In this document: positions 47,431 through 56,820 of the stretch, piece after piece
How the letters are laid out: the number at the start of each line of letters is the position of its first letter
How positions within the stretch are numbered: the stretch's first letter is position 1
Assembly (NCBI RefSeq): GCF_001650725.1
Contig: NZ_LXVX01000020.1
Span: forward strand, 1 to 64,000
Length of the DNA: 64,000 nt
DNA from: Sphingobium sp. TCM1
Lineage (GTDB): Bacteria; Pseudomonadota; Alphaproteobacteria; Sphingomonadales; Sphingomonadaceae
Direction of reading: 5' to 3'
The notes under the pieces: generated by a model
The model's database searches: none
The model's input: only the letters and a program-made list of their open reading frames with translations
What the model was told of the DNA's origin: nothing
Made by a program: the position numbers and the translations under genes

Positions 47431-49149
47431 ATGACGCGGTCTCTGGCTTGGCTTTGCCTCGCTCCGCTGGTCGCCGCCGGGGCCAACGCCCCGGCCTCAA
47501 ACCCGTACGGCGACGACGGACGCTGGTTTGCCGACCAGCGCGACGGCAGCTATCGCAATCCCGTCCTGATCGGCGACTATTCCGATCCGGACGTGATCCG
47601 GGTCGGCGATGACTATTATCTTACTGCCTCCTCCTTCACCGATGTTCCCGGCCTTCCGATCCTTCATTCGCGCGACCTGGTGAACTGGACCCTGATCGGC
47701 CACGCGCTAAGCCGAGTCCTACCAGAAGATCATTATCGGGTGCCGCGCCGCGGCGGCGGTGTTTGGGCGCCGGCGATCCGCTATCGCAAGAACCGTTTTC
47801 TTATTTATTATCCCGATCCGGACCGCGGAATATTTCTGGTGACCGCAGACGACCCGCGCGGGCCGTGGAGTGCGCCGGTTCCGGTCGACGCCACACCCGG
47901 AATCATCGATCCGGCACCCTTCTGGGACGAAGATGGCCAAGGCTGGCTTGCTTATGCCTATGCCAAGAGCCGCGCAGGCAAAGCCAATATCATAGCGCTC
48001 AAGCGCCTGAACGCCGATGGCACGGCGACGCAGGGCGAAGAACAGGTCATCATCAACGGCGACACCATGCCCCCGGTAGGGACCAGTCTTGGCAATCGTC
48101 CCTGGCAGACGACCGAAGGGCCAAAACTCTATAAGCGCAACGGATATTATTATGTTTTCGCGCCCAGCGGCAGCGTGAAGGGCGGATGGCAAGGCGTATT
48201 CCGCAGCCAGTCCATAACCGGTCCCTATGAAGGGCGGAACGTGATGGATCAGGGCGGCACGGCGATCAACGGCCCCCACCAGGGGGCCTGGGTCTCGACC
48301 GCTGCGGGCGAGGACTGGTTCCTGCACTTTCAGGACCGGGACAGCTATGGCCGCATCGTGCACCTGCAACCGATGCGATGGGCGAAGGACTGGCCGGTCA
48401 TCGGCGCAGACCCGGACGGCGACGGCAGGGGGGAGCCGGTCCTGCGCCATCGCAAACCCCGTCTGCCAAAGCAGGATCGCGCCGCGCCGGCGGCTGATGA
48501 TGAATTTGCCGGCCCGATATCGCTGGCCTGGCAGTTCGGCAGCAACCCGGCCGTCGACTGGATGGCCGTAAAGGATGGGCAATTGCGTCTGAAATCCGTG
48601 ACAGGATCGCAGGACCATTATGAAAACGGCGCCATCCTGTCGCAGAAGCTGCCTGCCCTCGAATTTACCGCCACCGCGCTCCTGCGCTTTGCTCCGTTGC
48701 GCGTGGGGGAGAGGGCGGGGCTGTCGGTGCACGGCATGAATTTCGCGTGGATCGGCGTGGAGCAGGGGGCCGAGGGGATGCGTGTCGTGCAGGTCGCGAA
48801 GGTCGACGCCCTGCCGGGCGTGCCGATGGCCGTGGCGAACGGCCCGCGCGTCCCATCGGGCCGGCTATGGCTTCGGATCCACGCCAGTCCGGTGACGATT
48901 GGCGTCCCGCCACCGGCATTTTCGCCCTATTGGCCATCCATGCTGAAAGAGACGCATATGAACGTCATGTTCAGCTACAGCCTTGATGGGACTGACTTCA
49001 CGCCGCTGGGAGCGCCGTTCCAGACGCGGCCCGGTCGATGGGTGGGAACCCAGATCGGCCTGTTCGCGCAGGCATCTTCCGGCACTCCCGCTGCTGTTGC
49101 GACCACCGTTGGTCATGCCGATTTTGACTGGTTCAGGATATCCCGATGA
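47431..49149 (+). CDS. Exported GH43-family glycosidase
   Basis: The 572-residue protein has a signal peptide (to about 20), a five-bladed propeller (40-330) and a C-terminal beta-sandwich (about 375-572) seen in GH43 xylosidase/arabinofuranosidase-type members. Catalytic candidates are Asp52 (DYSDPDVIRVGDDYYL), pKa-modulating Asp160 (PGIIDPAPFWDEDG) and acid Glu229 (TTEGPKLYKRNGYYY). ATG 47431 is preceded by AAGGAAAG. Likely target is a terminal xylose, arabinose or galactose branch. It overlaps the GH28-like gene by 4 bp. Confidence 0.92.
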   Translation: MTRSLAWLCLAPLVAAGANAPASNPYGDDGRWFADQRDGSYRNPVLIGDYSDPDVIRVGDDYYLTASSFTDVPGLPILHSRDLVNWTLIGHALSRVLPEDHYRVPRRGGGVWAPAIRYRKNRFLIYYPDPDRGIFLVTADDPRGPWSAPVPVDATPGIIDPAPFWDEDGQGWLAYAYAKSRAGKANIIALKRLNADGTATQGEEQVIINGDTMPPVGTSLGNRPWQTTEGPKLYKRNGYYYVFAPSGSVKGGWQGVFRSQSITGPYEGRNVMDQGGTAINGPHQGAWVSTAAGEDWFLHFQDRDSYGRIVHLQPMRWAKDWPVIGADPDGDGRGEPVLRHRKPRLPKQDRAAPAADDEFAGPISLAWQFGSNPAVDWMAVKDGQLRLKSVTGSQDHYENGAILSQKLPALEFTATALLRFAPLRVGERAGLSVHGMNFAWIGVEQGAEGMRVVQVAKVDALPGVPMAVANGPRVPSGRLWLRIHASPVTIGVPPPAFSPYWPSMLKETHMNVMFSYSLDGTDFTPLGAPFQTRPGRWVGTQIGLFAQASSGTPAAVATTVGHADFDWFRISR

Positions 49150-50543
49150 AAAAGACCATGATGTTCATGACCGCCATGAGCCTCGGTACCCTGACGGGTG
49201 GGGAGCGGCTGGACGCCCAGCCGATAATTTACGAAAACCCGCCCGGCAAGGCGCTCTACGACTATCATGACGACAGTTTCACCGTCCGGGTTCGTGAACC
49301 GGGCGGTCCGTGGAAGGATCTGTACGAATATCGCGTACGGGTCGATGGCGACAATCCACAGCCTGCCTCCATGGTCAATTTCGGCATGAACGGCCCCGTC
49401 GAAGTCGCCGTGCAAAAAAATGACGGCGCGGTCAGGGCGGTGGAAATCCGTCCGGGCTCGAAGGCGATTACGGCCCGGCTCAATGGCAATATCGCCTATT
49501 TCACGCTGGCTCGGCCGGTGAACCTGTCGGTCGAATTTGACGGCGACCGTCTGCACAATCTGCACTTGTTCGCCAATCCGCCCGAACCCGCGGTCCCCGA
49601 TCGTACCGATCCCAACCTGATTTATTTCGGGTCGGGTATCCACATGCTGCCGGCAGGAAAACAGTCCTTTCCGATCCCGTCGAACAAGACCGTCTATGTC
49701 GCGGGCGGCGCCATCGTGAAGGGGCAGCTCGATATCAGCAATGCCACGAATGTCCGCGTGATCGGCCATGGCCTGCTGGAAGGAGGAAAGGAAGGCATTA
49801 CGGTCGTCAACGCCCGCAATGTCCTCATCGACGGTCCGGTGGTCGTCAATCCGGTCCATTATACCATATTGTGCGGCCAGTCGTCGGGCCTGACCGTTCG
49901 CAATTTCAAGACGTTCAGCGTCGGCAGCTGGACCGACGGCATCGACCTGATGAGCTGCTCCGACGTCGAGATCGACAATGTGTTTCTGCGCACGTCGGAT
50001 GATTCCATTGCGATCTACGCCGATCGTTGGGAGCATCATGGCGATGCGCGCCATTATCGCGTCACGAATTCGACCCTGTGGGCCGACGTCGCCCATCCTA
50101 TCAATATCGGCCTGCACGGCAGCAAGGATGAGCCGCGCGTCATCGAGGATCTGATTTTCCGCAACATCGACATTCTGGGCCATGATGAGGATGACCGCAA
50201 TTATCAGGGCGCGCTGGCCATCACCGACGGGGACAATAATCTGGTCCGCAAGATAGTTTTCGAAGATATCCGGATCGACCGCATCGAAGAGGGCATGATC
50301 TTCAACTTCCGCGTGCTGTTCAACGACAAATATAGCCTTGCGCCGGGACGCGGCATTGAGGACGTCGTCGTGCGCAATGTCCGTTTCAGGACGGGCATGA
50401 TTAATCCATCGGTGGTGTCCGGCTTTGCCGCCGATCGCGCCGTGCGTGGCATTTCCATCGAAAATGTGCGTGTTGGCGACACCTTGTTGCGCGCTGACGA
50501 TGTGGAGGTCGGTCCGTTCGTGAAGGATTTTCGGGTCCGCTGA
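49146..50543 (+). CDS. Exported GH28-like beta-helix glycosidase A
   Basis: The 465-residue product has a short signal peptide (to about 24), an N-terminal beta-sandwich of roughly 120 residues (DSFTVRVREPGGPWKDLYEYRV) and a right-handed beta-helix (about 160-460). Asp264 in SWTDGID and Asp285-Asp286 in TSDDSIAIYA have the same 21/22-residue spacing as the catalytic Asp trio of fungal polygalacturonases. The GHGxSIGS and RxK motifs of typical GH28 are not clear (VAHPINIGLHG takes the first place). The sandwich-plus-helix layout also occurs in GH49, in the same clan. Substrate is probably not plain polygalacturonate. Confidence 0.8.
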   Translation: MKKTMMFMTAMSLGTLTGGERLDAQPIIYENPPGKALYDYHDDSFTVRVREPGGPWKDLYEYRVRVDGDNPQPASMVNFGMNGPVEVAVQKNDGAVRAVEIRPGSKAITARLNGNIAYFTLARPVNLSVEFDGDRLHNLHLFANPPEPAVPDRTDPNLIYFGSGIHMLPAGKQSFPIPSNKTVYVAGGAIVKGQLDISNATNVRVIGHGLLEGGKEGITVVNARNVLIDGPVVVNPVHYTILCGQSSGLTVRNFKTFSVGSWTDGIDLMSCSDVEIDNVFLRTSDDSIAIYADRWEHHGDARHYRVTNSTLWADVAHPINIGLHGSKDEPRVIEDLIFRNIDILGHDEDDRNYQGALAITDGDNNLVRKIVFEDIRIDRIEEGMIFNFRVLFNDKYSLAPGRGIEDVVVRNVRFRTGMINPSVVSGFAADRAVRGISIENVRVGDTLLRADDVEVGPFVKDFRVR

Positions 50544-50573
50544 CCCGGAGCGCTCTGCGCCACTCCAAGGAAA

Positions 50574-50604
50574 GACGGGCCGCCAGGGAGGTTGGCAGCC
50601 CGTC
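50574..50604. terminator. Hairpin after GH28-like gene A
   Basis: GACGGGC-GCCA pairs with TGGC-GCCCGTC around a short loop, 31 bp after the stop. It has no clear T-tract, so it may be a weak terminator or a transcript end-stabiliser. Confidence 0.5.
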
Positions 50605-50770
50605 AAGTTTGGGGGAGGACGGGGAGGAAGTGTCCGTGCAGAAACCCTTCCCCCCCGATCCGACAGTCGAAGACCGTCGAATTCTATCGGCGCAGCCTTA
50701 TCGTCGGCTCTTCACCCGCCGCTGTGGCAGCGCACCAGATGCGGCGATCAAACCGTTCGAGCGCCTTATG

Positions 50771-50784
50771 TGATATCGATAACA
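50771..50784. promoter_or_regulatory. Candidate LacI operator 5 (between convergent genes)
   Basis: TGATATCGATAACA differs from the perfect site by one base. It lies between the ends of two convergent genes (50543 and 50842), where no promoter for either is expected. Confidence 0.6.
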
Positions 50785-50841
50785 ATTTAATAGCGATGCC
50801 TCAGCAGTCGCGCAAGACAATTGATGTATGCAAGGGAATGC

Positions 50842-52335
50842 TTATTGCAGCTTAAGGTCTTCCACATGACTGCCGACATCCAGATCGGCGTCCGCGAGAG
50901 ACCGGACTCGCGCGCCCTTTATGACGAAGTTCTCGATCGTCACGTTGCGCACGGCAGTCGCAGGCGACAGGCCCTTTATGACTGACGGCCCTGGCATTCC
51001 AGCGCCCGTGAAACGAATGTTGCGGAACGCTATGTTGGCGATGCCGCGACCGGCCGCCTTGTTGTACCGGGCGTTGTTGCCGGCAACGACATGGATCAGC
51101 TTGCCTTCTTCGATCCGATCCACGCGGATGTTGCTGAAGCGAATGTCCCTTATCAGCGTCTTGTCACCGGAATAGATCGCCATGGCGCCTTCCCAGTCGG
51201 GATCATCCTCATCGAGATTAGCGATGTCGATATTGTCGAACGTCACGTCGCGGATCGTTCGTGGAACGTCATTGTCCCCGAAATGACCGATATAAAGCGC
51301 GTGGGCCACATCGTTCCAGATACGCAGGTTGCGCACCTGGATGTCATGGGTGTCCCCCGGTGGGTTGGCGTCGGGCACGCCGGTCTGGGCCGCACGCTGG
51401 CGGCACAGGGGGCAGTCGGCCACGGCATAGACGACGACCGCATCATCCGATACGCGCAGATATCCGCCATCGACAAGGACATGCTGAGACGTTGAAATGT
51501 TGATGCCGTCGGACCATTTGCCGGACGTGAAGCCGGTAATCTCGTGCACTTTTACATTACTCGAATTGCGGATGTTCATGATGCGGGCGGCATCCTTGCG
51601 ATCGCTGTTGACCAGGACGAGGTCGCCAATGTCGATGTTGCGCGATCGATCCAGATCGATTCCCCGGCCCGGATCCCAGATGAGGCCACGTCCCGATATC
51701 GTGACGTCATCGAGACCGCTCAGGTCGAATGCGCCGCCCTTGAGCACCGCGCCGCCGTCCAAATAGATATGATCGCCCGATTTGACCGGAAAAATGTCGG
51801 TTCCCGCAGGCGGCGTATGCATACCCGGTCCGAAATAGCGCACATGGTTGCCGGCCGGACGCGCCGCGGGCAATGGTCCGGCGATTATGTGAAGATTGCG
51901 AAGTCGATCATCGTCAAACTGTAGAGACAGGCGCTCAGGCGCACTCAGCGTGAGCCGGGCGATCGATCCGGTCAGTATGGGGCGGACGCTGCTGGAGAGC
52001 GGAGACACGCCGACCGACCGGGCCATGCCATTATTCTTCTGCACCTCGATCTCGACCGAACCCGCGAAGTCGAAATAGACCATCGACGCATTCCGCTTCG
52101 TATCGGTGTCGACCTGCACCCGATATTCGTACAGATCCTGCCACGGGCCGCCCGGCTGGCGAACGCGAACGGTATAGTCGTCATTATGCGCGGAATAGAG
52201 CAGCGCCGGCGGAACAGGGTATGTCCGCAGCTCGCTGGCAGCCTGCGCCGCCATGCCGGCCGCGCCGAAGAAGATGGCAATCCCGATTCCGAAAGATTTG
52301 AACAGGGCTTCGCGACTATGTCCTGCGTTTGGCAT
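50842..52335 (-). CDS. Exported GH28-like beta-helix glycosidase B
   Basis: The 497-residue protein is a paralogue of the one at 49146: the N-terminal sandwich shares TVRVRQPGGPWQDLYEYRVQVD, and the helix has KWSDGINI (Asp276) and VSDDAVVVYA (Asp297, Asp298) with the same spacing. It has a signal anchor (about 15-33) and a unique Cys-pair loop (AVADCPLCRQRAAQTG) just after the catalytic Asp pair. It starts 3 bp after the lyase gene stop and ends the minus-strand receptor operon. Together the two paralogues may attack different linkages or backbone positions. Confidence 0.8.
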   Translation of the reverse strand: MPNAGHSREALFKSFGIGIAIFFGAAGMAAQAASELRTYPVPPALLYSAHNDDYTVRVRQPGGPWQDLYEYRVQVDTDTKRNASMVYFDFAGSVEIEVQKNNGMARSVGVSPLSSSVRPILTGSIARLTLSAPERLSLQFDDDRLRNLHIIAGPLPAARPAGNHVRYFGPGMHTPPAGTDIFPVKSGDHIYLDGGAVLKGGAFDLSGLDDVTISGRGLIWDPGRGIDLDRSRNIDIGDLVLVNSDRKDAARIMNIRNSSNVKVHEITGFTSGKWSDGINISTSQHVLVDGGYLRVSDDAVVVYAVADCPLCRQRAAQTGVPDANPPGDTHDIQVRNLRIWNDVAHALYIGHFGDNDVPRTIRDVTFDNIDIANLDEDDPDWEGAMAIYSGDKTLIRDIRFSNIRVDRIEEGKLIHVVAGNNARYNKAAGRGIANIAFRNIRFTGAGMPGPSVIKGLSPATAVRNVTIENFVIKGARVRSLADADLDVGSHVEDLKLQ

Positions 52336-52338
52336 CGA

Positions 52339-54648
52339 TCATTCCTTTATGCGATTGCCCTGCTTGGTAAAGATTCCGATACCCTCCCTGCACGCAATCG
52401 CTTTGCCGCCGACCGACAGGTCGGCGTTGCAGGCCAGTCGAACAGCGCCATCAGGCTGGACGCCCAGCGTGACGGTGCGGCGGCGACCCTGATCGACGTG
52501 CAGCGACATTTTCGCCAGGCTGTCCAACAACAGGCTGCCGTCACGCCGCACATAGCTGCCGTTGATGACTGTCATCTGGTCGGGTTGCTTCGGGCGTGCC
52601 TGGCCCCTGGGCCAGCTCAGCGCGAAGATATAGGCGTCGGTTTCATATCCCGCGATCGTCGTATTGGCGTTGCGATGGCGCAGCCGCCCGTCCGCGAGCA
52701 GGTTGAAATAGACTTCGGTAATCCGGTCCGCGCCGATGATCCGGGCGCCGATCCAGTTCAGCCCTTCGATCCGCTCGATGGCGGATGCGGCCTTACCCTC
52801 TTCCTGGGGTTGCAGCGCGACCAGGAATTTTTCCCGATCGCTTTTCCCGGCTGGCTGGAAAGCGAGATAGGCTTGCCGGACCTTGGGCTCGCCATCCTTC
52901 AGCCCGTCATGCTCGACCAGTTTCATCGCATAGGGGTAATCGGTCGGCAATCCGCCGTCGGGCAGTTCGCTCGGGAAGAGAGGCATCACGTCCACACCTG
53001 CGTCGCCGTCGCGCAGTTGCACGATCTTGCCGACCTTCCTGGCTTCCCCCTGATAATGGAGCAGCCATTCATATTGCCCGATATCCCAGCTGCGCAGGTC
53101 ATCCAGGATCAGGATCGTGTCGCCGATCCAGAAGATATTACGGAAATTACGCTGAAAATAGCGAGACGTTGGCCCCGTCACGTCGGCCCAGGCAAAACGC
53201 ATGTCGGGCGTGTCGATCAGATGGTCGATCGCGCCGGTGAAATGCGACCCGTCATACAGGTCGGACGGCGGTTCCGCCTTTCCATCGATCGTGACGACAT
53301 TATGCGCCACGCTCTGCCGATAATATCCGTCATATTCGGGCGTTGAATAGCTCGAATGGCCGGAATCGGCGATCAGGCTGCGGCCCTTGTGGTACAGGAC
53401 GAAGCTGCTGGCGTCGGCATGATTGTGATTCCAGGTGAAACCGGACTTGAGGGCGAAAAAGGTAGAATCCGCGTTCCAGTCCTTGCGCATGGTCAGCAAG
53501 CCCTGGCTAGTGAAGAGCGTGGTGAGTGGCCGCGCGACGGCGGTTTGCGCCGACTGCCGGGCTGCGGCGTCAGGCAGGTAGGGCAGGTTGGTCGCGTCCC
53601 CCCAGGCGTCCTTCTCCGGCACATGCGCGAAGCCGTTGATGTAGGTCAGATAGTCCGGTTTCCGGTCGCCCAGCGCCCAGAGATCCGCCAGCGTGTGACA
53701 GCCGCAACTGGGCGGCCTGCTGTCGCCGAAATTCACCGATACCCAGCCGTCGCTCCGAGGATAGGCGGCGGCAAGGAAATAGTCGGCGACCTTGTTCAGG
53801 TGGGGAATGGGCGAAGGCTGCGTGCCGAATGTCTCTACCCAGGACCGGCGAAAGATCAGCAGACTGTGCAGCCCCAGTTCGGCATAGCCGACCGTCTCCG
53901 AATAGGCGCCGTCAGACCCGTAAGTCTGCGGCTTGCTCTCGATCCGGGAGCCGGCGAAGCCATACCATTCGACGCTGGCCTGGTCGATGCGCCGGGCCCA
54001 CTCCAACGCACGCGGATCGTCATCGCGCAGGGCCAGGGCTGCGACGCCGGCACCGAAAACGATATGCGCCCACCAGTTATGACCCATCGTGTCGAGCGCA
54101 TGGATGCGCGCCCGACCATCGATCCAGTCGTTGATGATGGGCTCGATCGCGCCGCGGATGATGCCCTGGCTTATGCGCTTGCGATCTGCCGGGGACAGCG
54201 TCGCGCGGATGGCGTCATAGGCGATGCCGCTGCTGGTCGCTGCATAGCCCATGCCAAGGTCCGATTTCCATGGCGGATCGCGGCGCGCCAGGGGCATGTC
54301 GGTCAGCCAGTCCTTGCGGTCCGCGCGGTCCAGCAGCAGGGCGCGTGCCTTGTCGGCATAGCGGCGATCATCGGTCACGCGGAAAGCGAGTGCCAGCGCC
54401 TCCAGCGCGGCATCGATCTTGCGATCCCCGCGCGGCGTCGTGGAGAGCGCCTCGTCGGCAATGGCCTTCTGCACCGCCCAGCGGCGGACGGCCTCTGTAT
54501 CGTTCGCCATCAGCGTCTTCACCCGGCTGATATTGGCGGGGTTGAACGCCAGCCTCGGTTCGTCGGCGGCGACGGCCTGAACGCTGGCCAACGCGGGCGG
54601 CAGCAGGATGGCAAGCAGGGCGAGGGTGCGTCTCATGCGGATGTACAT
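52339..54648 (-). CDS. Exported heparinase II/III-like polysaccharide lyase
   Basis: The 769-residue protein has a signal peptide (to about 28), an (alpha/alpha) toroid (about 40-390) with TMGHNWWAHIVFGAG (Asn191) and DGAYSETVGYAELGL (Tyr249), and a C-terminal heparinase II/III-type beta-sheet domain with WNHNHADASSFVLYHKGRSLIADSG and YRQSVAHNVVTIDGK. Asn, Tyr and His of this kind drive beta-elimination of uronate polymers in related lyases (PL12, PL15, PL17, PL21). This supplies the unsaturated ends that GH88 needs. ATG 54648 is chosen; MRRTLA at 54636 is the alternative. The exact PL family is not settled. Confidence 0.85.
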   Translation of the reverse strand: MYIRMRRTLALLAILLPPALASVQAVAADEPRLAFNPANISRVKTLMANDTEAVRRWAVQKAIADEALSTTPRGDRKIDAALEALALAFRVTDDRRYADKARALLLDRADRKDWLTDMPLARRDPPWKSDLGMGYAATSSGIAYDAIRATLSPADRKRISQGIIRGAIEPIINDWIDGRARIHALDTMGHNWWAHIVFGAGVAALALRDDDPRALEWARRIDQASVEWYGFAGSRIESKPQTYGSDGAYSETVGYAELGLHSLLIFRRSWVETFGTQPSPIPHLNKVADYFLAAAYPRSDGWVSVNFGDSRPPSCGCHTLADLWALGDRKPDYLTYINGFAHVPEKDAWGDATNLPYLPDAAARQSAQTAVARPLTTLFTSQGLLTMRKDWNADSTFFALKSGFTWNHNHADASSFVLYHKGRSLIADSGHSSYSTPEYDGYYRQSVAHNVVTIDGKAEPPSDLYDGSHFTGAIDHLIDTPDMRFAWADVTGPTSRYFQRNFRNIFWIGDTILILDDLRSWDIGQYEWLLHYQGEARKVGKIVQLRDGDAGVDVMPLFPSELPDGGLPTDYPYAMKLVEHDGLKDGEPKVRQAYLAFQPAGKSDREKFLVALQPQEEGKAASAIERIEGLNWIGARIIGADRITEVYFNLLADGRLRHRNANTTIAGYETDAYIFALSWPRGQARPKQPDQMTVINGSYVRRDGSLLLDSLAKMSLHVDQGRRRTVTLGVQPDGAVRLACNADLSVGGKAIACREGIGIFTKQGNRIKE

Positions 54649-54702
54649 TCTCTCCGTCCGTGGTGCCGCTGATGCCCGGCGGCGAATATGCTGCATGGTG
54701 TG

Positions 54703-56673
54703 TCAAGCGGTGGGTTCGAACAGCACGGCCTGCCCGCCGGACGGCTGCATGGCGATCTGCAAGCGGTCTCCGGCTGTGACGGTTCGTCTGGAGATCATGA
54801 CCGGGGTGGCGCGCGGCTGTTGTCCTGCGGCGCCGTCTGCAAAGATCGTCGCTTGCCAACGGCCCTGGCCAAGGAAGGCGAGCGGAACCGTAATGCTGCG
54901 TGCGTCCTCATTCGTCATCGCCCCCAGGAACCATCGCTTGCCATGGCGTCTTGCGACCGCGACAAATTCACCCGGTCGTCCATCGATGGCGCGGGTCTCG
55001 TCCCAGGTCGTGGGGCATTCGTCGAACCATTGCAGCGCTGGCCACGCCCCCACGGCATATTTGGACGGAACGTCGTACCAGTAAAGAAAGGTCAGCGGAT
55101 TATAATAGACGGCGGCCATCGCCAGTTGATGCGCGTTGGTCGTCAGATTCTTGTAATGGTCGTAACAGATCGTGTAGTCGATCGGCCCCGACAGGGCGCG
55201 CGTGAACGGGAGTGTCACATTATGCCGTGCGGTCGGAAACTGCTCATTGCCCCGCACGCCTTCGAGCGCGACATAATTTGGCAATGTCCGCTCCAGGCCG
55301 GCAGGGCGCAGATTGTCGTGCAGGTTCACCAAGAGGCGGTTCTCACCGCATGTCTTTACCAGGTCGTAGATGAAATCGACATCTTCCTGCCGCCCTTCCC
55401 AGATGAAGCCGAACTTGATGCCGGCGACGCCCCACCGCCGGAAGGTCGCGACGATGTCGGGCAATTGGCGCATGGCGGGCACCCGGTCGACATACAGGAT
55501 CGTGCCGATGTTCCTTTTCGCCGCAGCCGCGACGATGGCGGGCATGTCCAGACCGTCGATCGGGCGGGTCGCGTCGCTGGCGTCGGTGCCGTCGCCATAC
55601 CAGTGGGCATCGAATTCGATGTAATCCAGCTTTCGCTTTTCAGCGAACGCAATGCCTTCCATGGCGCCTGCGAGCGAATAGGGCTTGCGAATGCGAAAGG
55701 CGCGGCCCGGCCTGATCCAGCCAGTGTCACCCAGCCGGTTTGGCGTCGCGAGGGTAGCGATAAGCCCGGCCTTTTCGATCAGTCCGGCAGGGCGCTCGCT
55801 GACGATGATGAGCCGCCACGGGGTCGTGAACGGCACCGGGACCGAAAATATCGGCGCCGCATGGGTCTCGCCCGGACCGGAATAGCCCGTCGCGCGACCA
55901 GGGAAGTGCATCAGTCGCGTGGCGACGCTCTGCTCGTCCTTCCCCGGCTGGAACATGAGGCGCGGATAGTGCAGCCGATCCGACTCACTGACCGACAGCG
56001 CGAGGCCTGCTGGCGTGGTGACGAGCAGCGGGGTGTCGGCGAACGCGCCCTTGTCGGTGCTGCGGGTCAAATCGGGATGCGGAACGGGATTGATCCGGCC
56101 CGGCGCAGAGCGGGCATATTCGCCTTCGTCGCGGCTGCTCCAGATTTCGCTGCCGGCTGGCAGGCGAAGCTCGATCGCTTCGCCGCCCAGTTGCACGCTG
56201 TTGCCCGGTGCCGCCATCAGCACGAAGCGGATGGCGACGCCATCGTCATGGGCCATCAGCCGGATCGCGAAGCGGATGCGCGTGCGGCGATCCTCGAACC
56301 GGGCTTCGATCTGGTTGGCCTTGCCGTCATAAGTCGACGCGATCCCGTATGGCGGCGTCCAGCTTGCGTCGATCGCCTCAATGACATGGTCGATATAGCG
56401 CCCGCCAGGGCCCAGCAGGCGGCCATTGGCCAGTGTCAGCGCCAGGGTCGAACGTTCCAGCAGCGGCTTTCCGTCAAAGGTCGCCGACCATGTCGGATAA
56501 TCGGCTTTTCCGCTCGGGAGATCGAGATACGCCACCAGCTTGCCGTTGGGGGACGTGACGGTCAGGGCAGGGCGCTGCGATGGCGTGCGGGCCGGCAAGG
56601 CAACGCCTGCGCCATTGACGGCGGCTGCACCGATCGCCGCCAGAACCGATCGCCGCGCTGGTTTCCACGCCAT
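54703..56673 (-). CDS. Exported GH97-family glycosidase
   Basis: The 656-residue protein begins with a twin-arginine-like signal (MAWKPARRSVLAAIGAAAV). An N-terminal super-sandwich (about 35-290), a TIM barrel (about 300-560) and a C-terminal sheet follow. Family segments include LDYIEFDAHWYGDG, NLHDNLRPAGLERTLPNYVALEGVRGNEQF and LTFLYWYDVPSKY. In the strand where retaining GH97 enzymes carry an Asp (typically KVDF) this one reads KFGFIWEGRQ, so it would rather follow the inverting type using Glu residues. Family activities are alpha-glucosidase and alpha-galactosidase. It lies between a receptor and the lyase in the same operon. Confidence 0.9.
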   Translation of the reverse strand: MAWKPARRSVLAAIGAAAVNGAGVALPARTPSQRPALTVTSPNGKLVAYLDLPSGKADYPTWSATFDGKPLLERSTLALTLANGRLLGPGGRYIDHVIEAIDASWTPPYGIASTYDGKANQIEARFEDRRTRIRFAIRLMAHDDGVAIRFVLMAAPGNSVQLGGEAIELRLPAGSEIWSSRDEGEYARSAPGRINPVPHPDLTRSTDKGAFADTPLLVTTPAGLALSVSESDRLHYPRLMFQPGKDEQSVATRLMHFPGRATGYSGPGETHAAPIFSVPVPFTTPWRLIIVSERPAGLIEKAGLIATLATPNRLGDTGWIRPGRAFRIRKPYSLAGAMEGIAFAEKRKLDYIEFDAHWYGDGTDASDATRPIDGLDMPAIVAAAAKRNIGTILYVDRVPAMRQLPDIVATFRRWGVAGIKFGFIWEGRQEDVDFIYDLVKTCGENRLLVNLHDNLRPAGLERTLPNYVALEGVRGNEQFPTARHNVTLPFTRALSGPIDYTICYDHYKNLTTNAHQLAMAAVYYNPLTFLYWYDVPSKYAVGAWPALQWFDECPTTWDETRAIDGRPGEFVAVARRHGKRWFLGAMTNEDARSITVPLAFLGQGRWQATIFADGAAGQQPRATPVMISRRTVTAGDRLQIAMQPSGGQAVLFEPTA

Positions 56674-56820
56674 TGATGCTCTCCCGCCTATGCCTTCAAG
56701 GATTGATCTGCGACGTTCATCGTACAGCAGATATGTTCAGTTCATGTCCCGATCAGCGGGCCATCAGGGTGAAAGGAGCCAGGGCGCCGCGATCTGCGAC
56801 AGCCCCGGTTCCGGGGGGGG

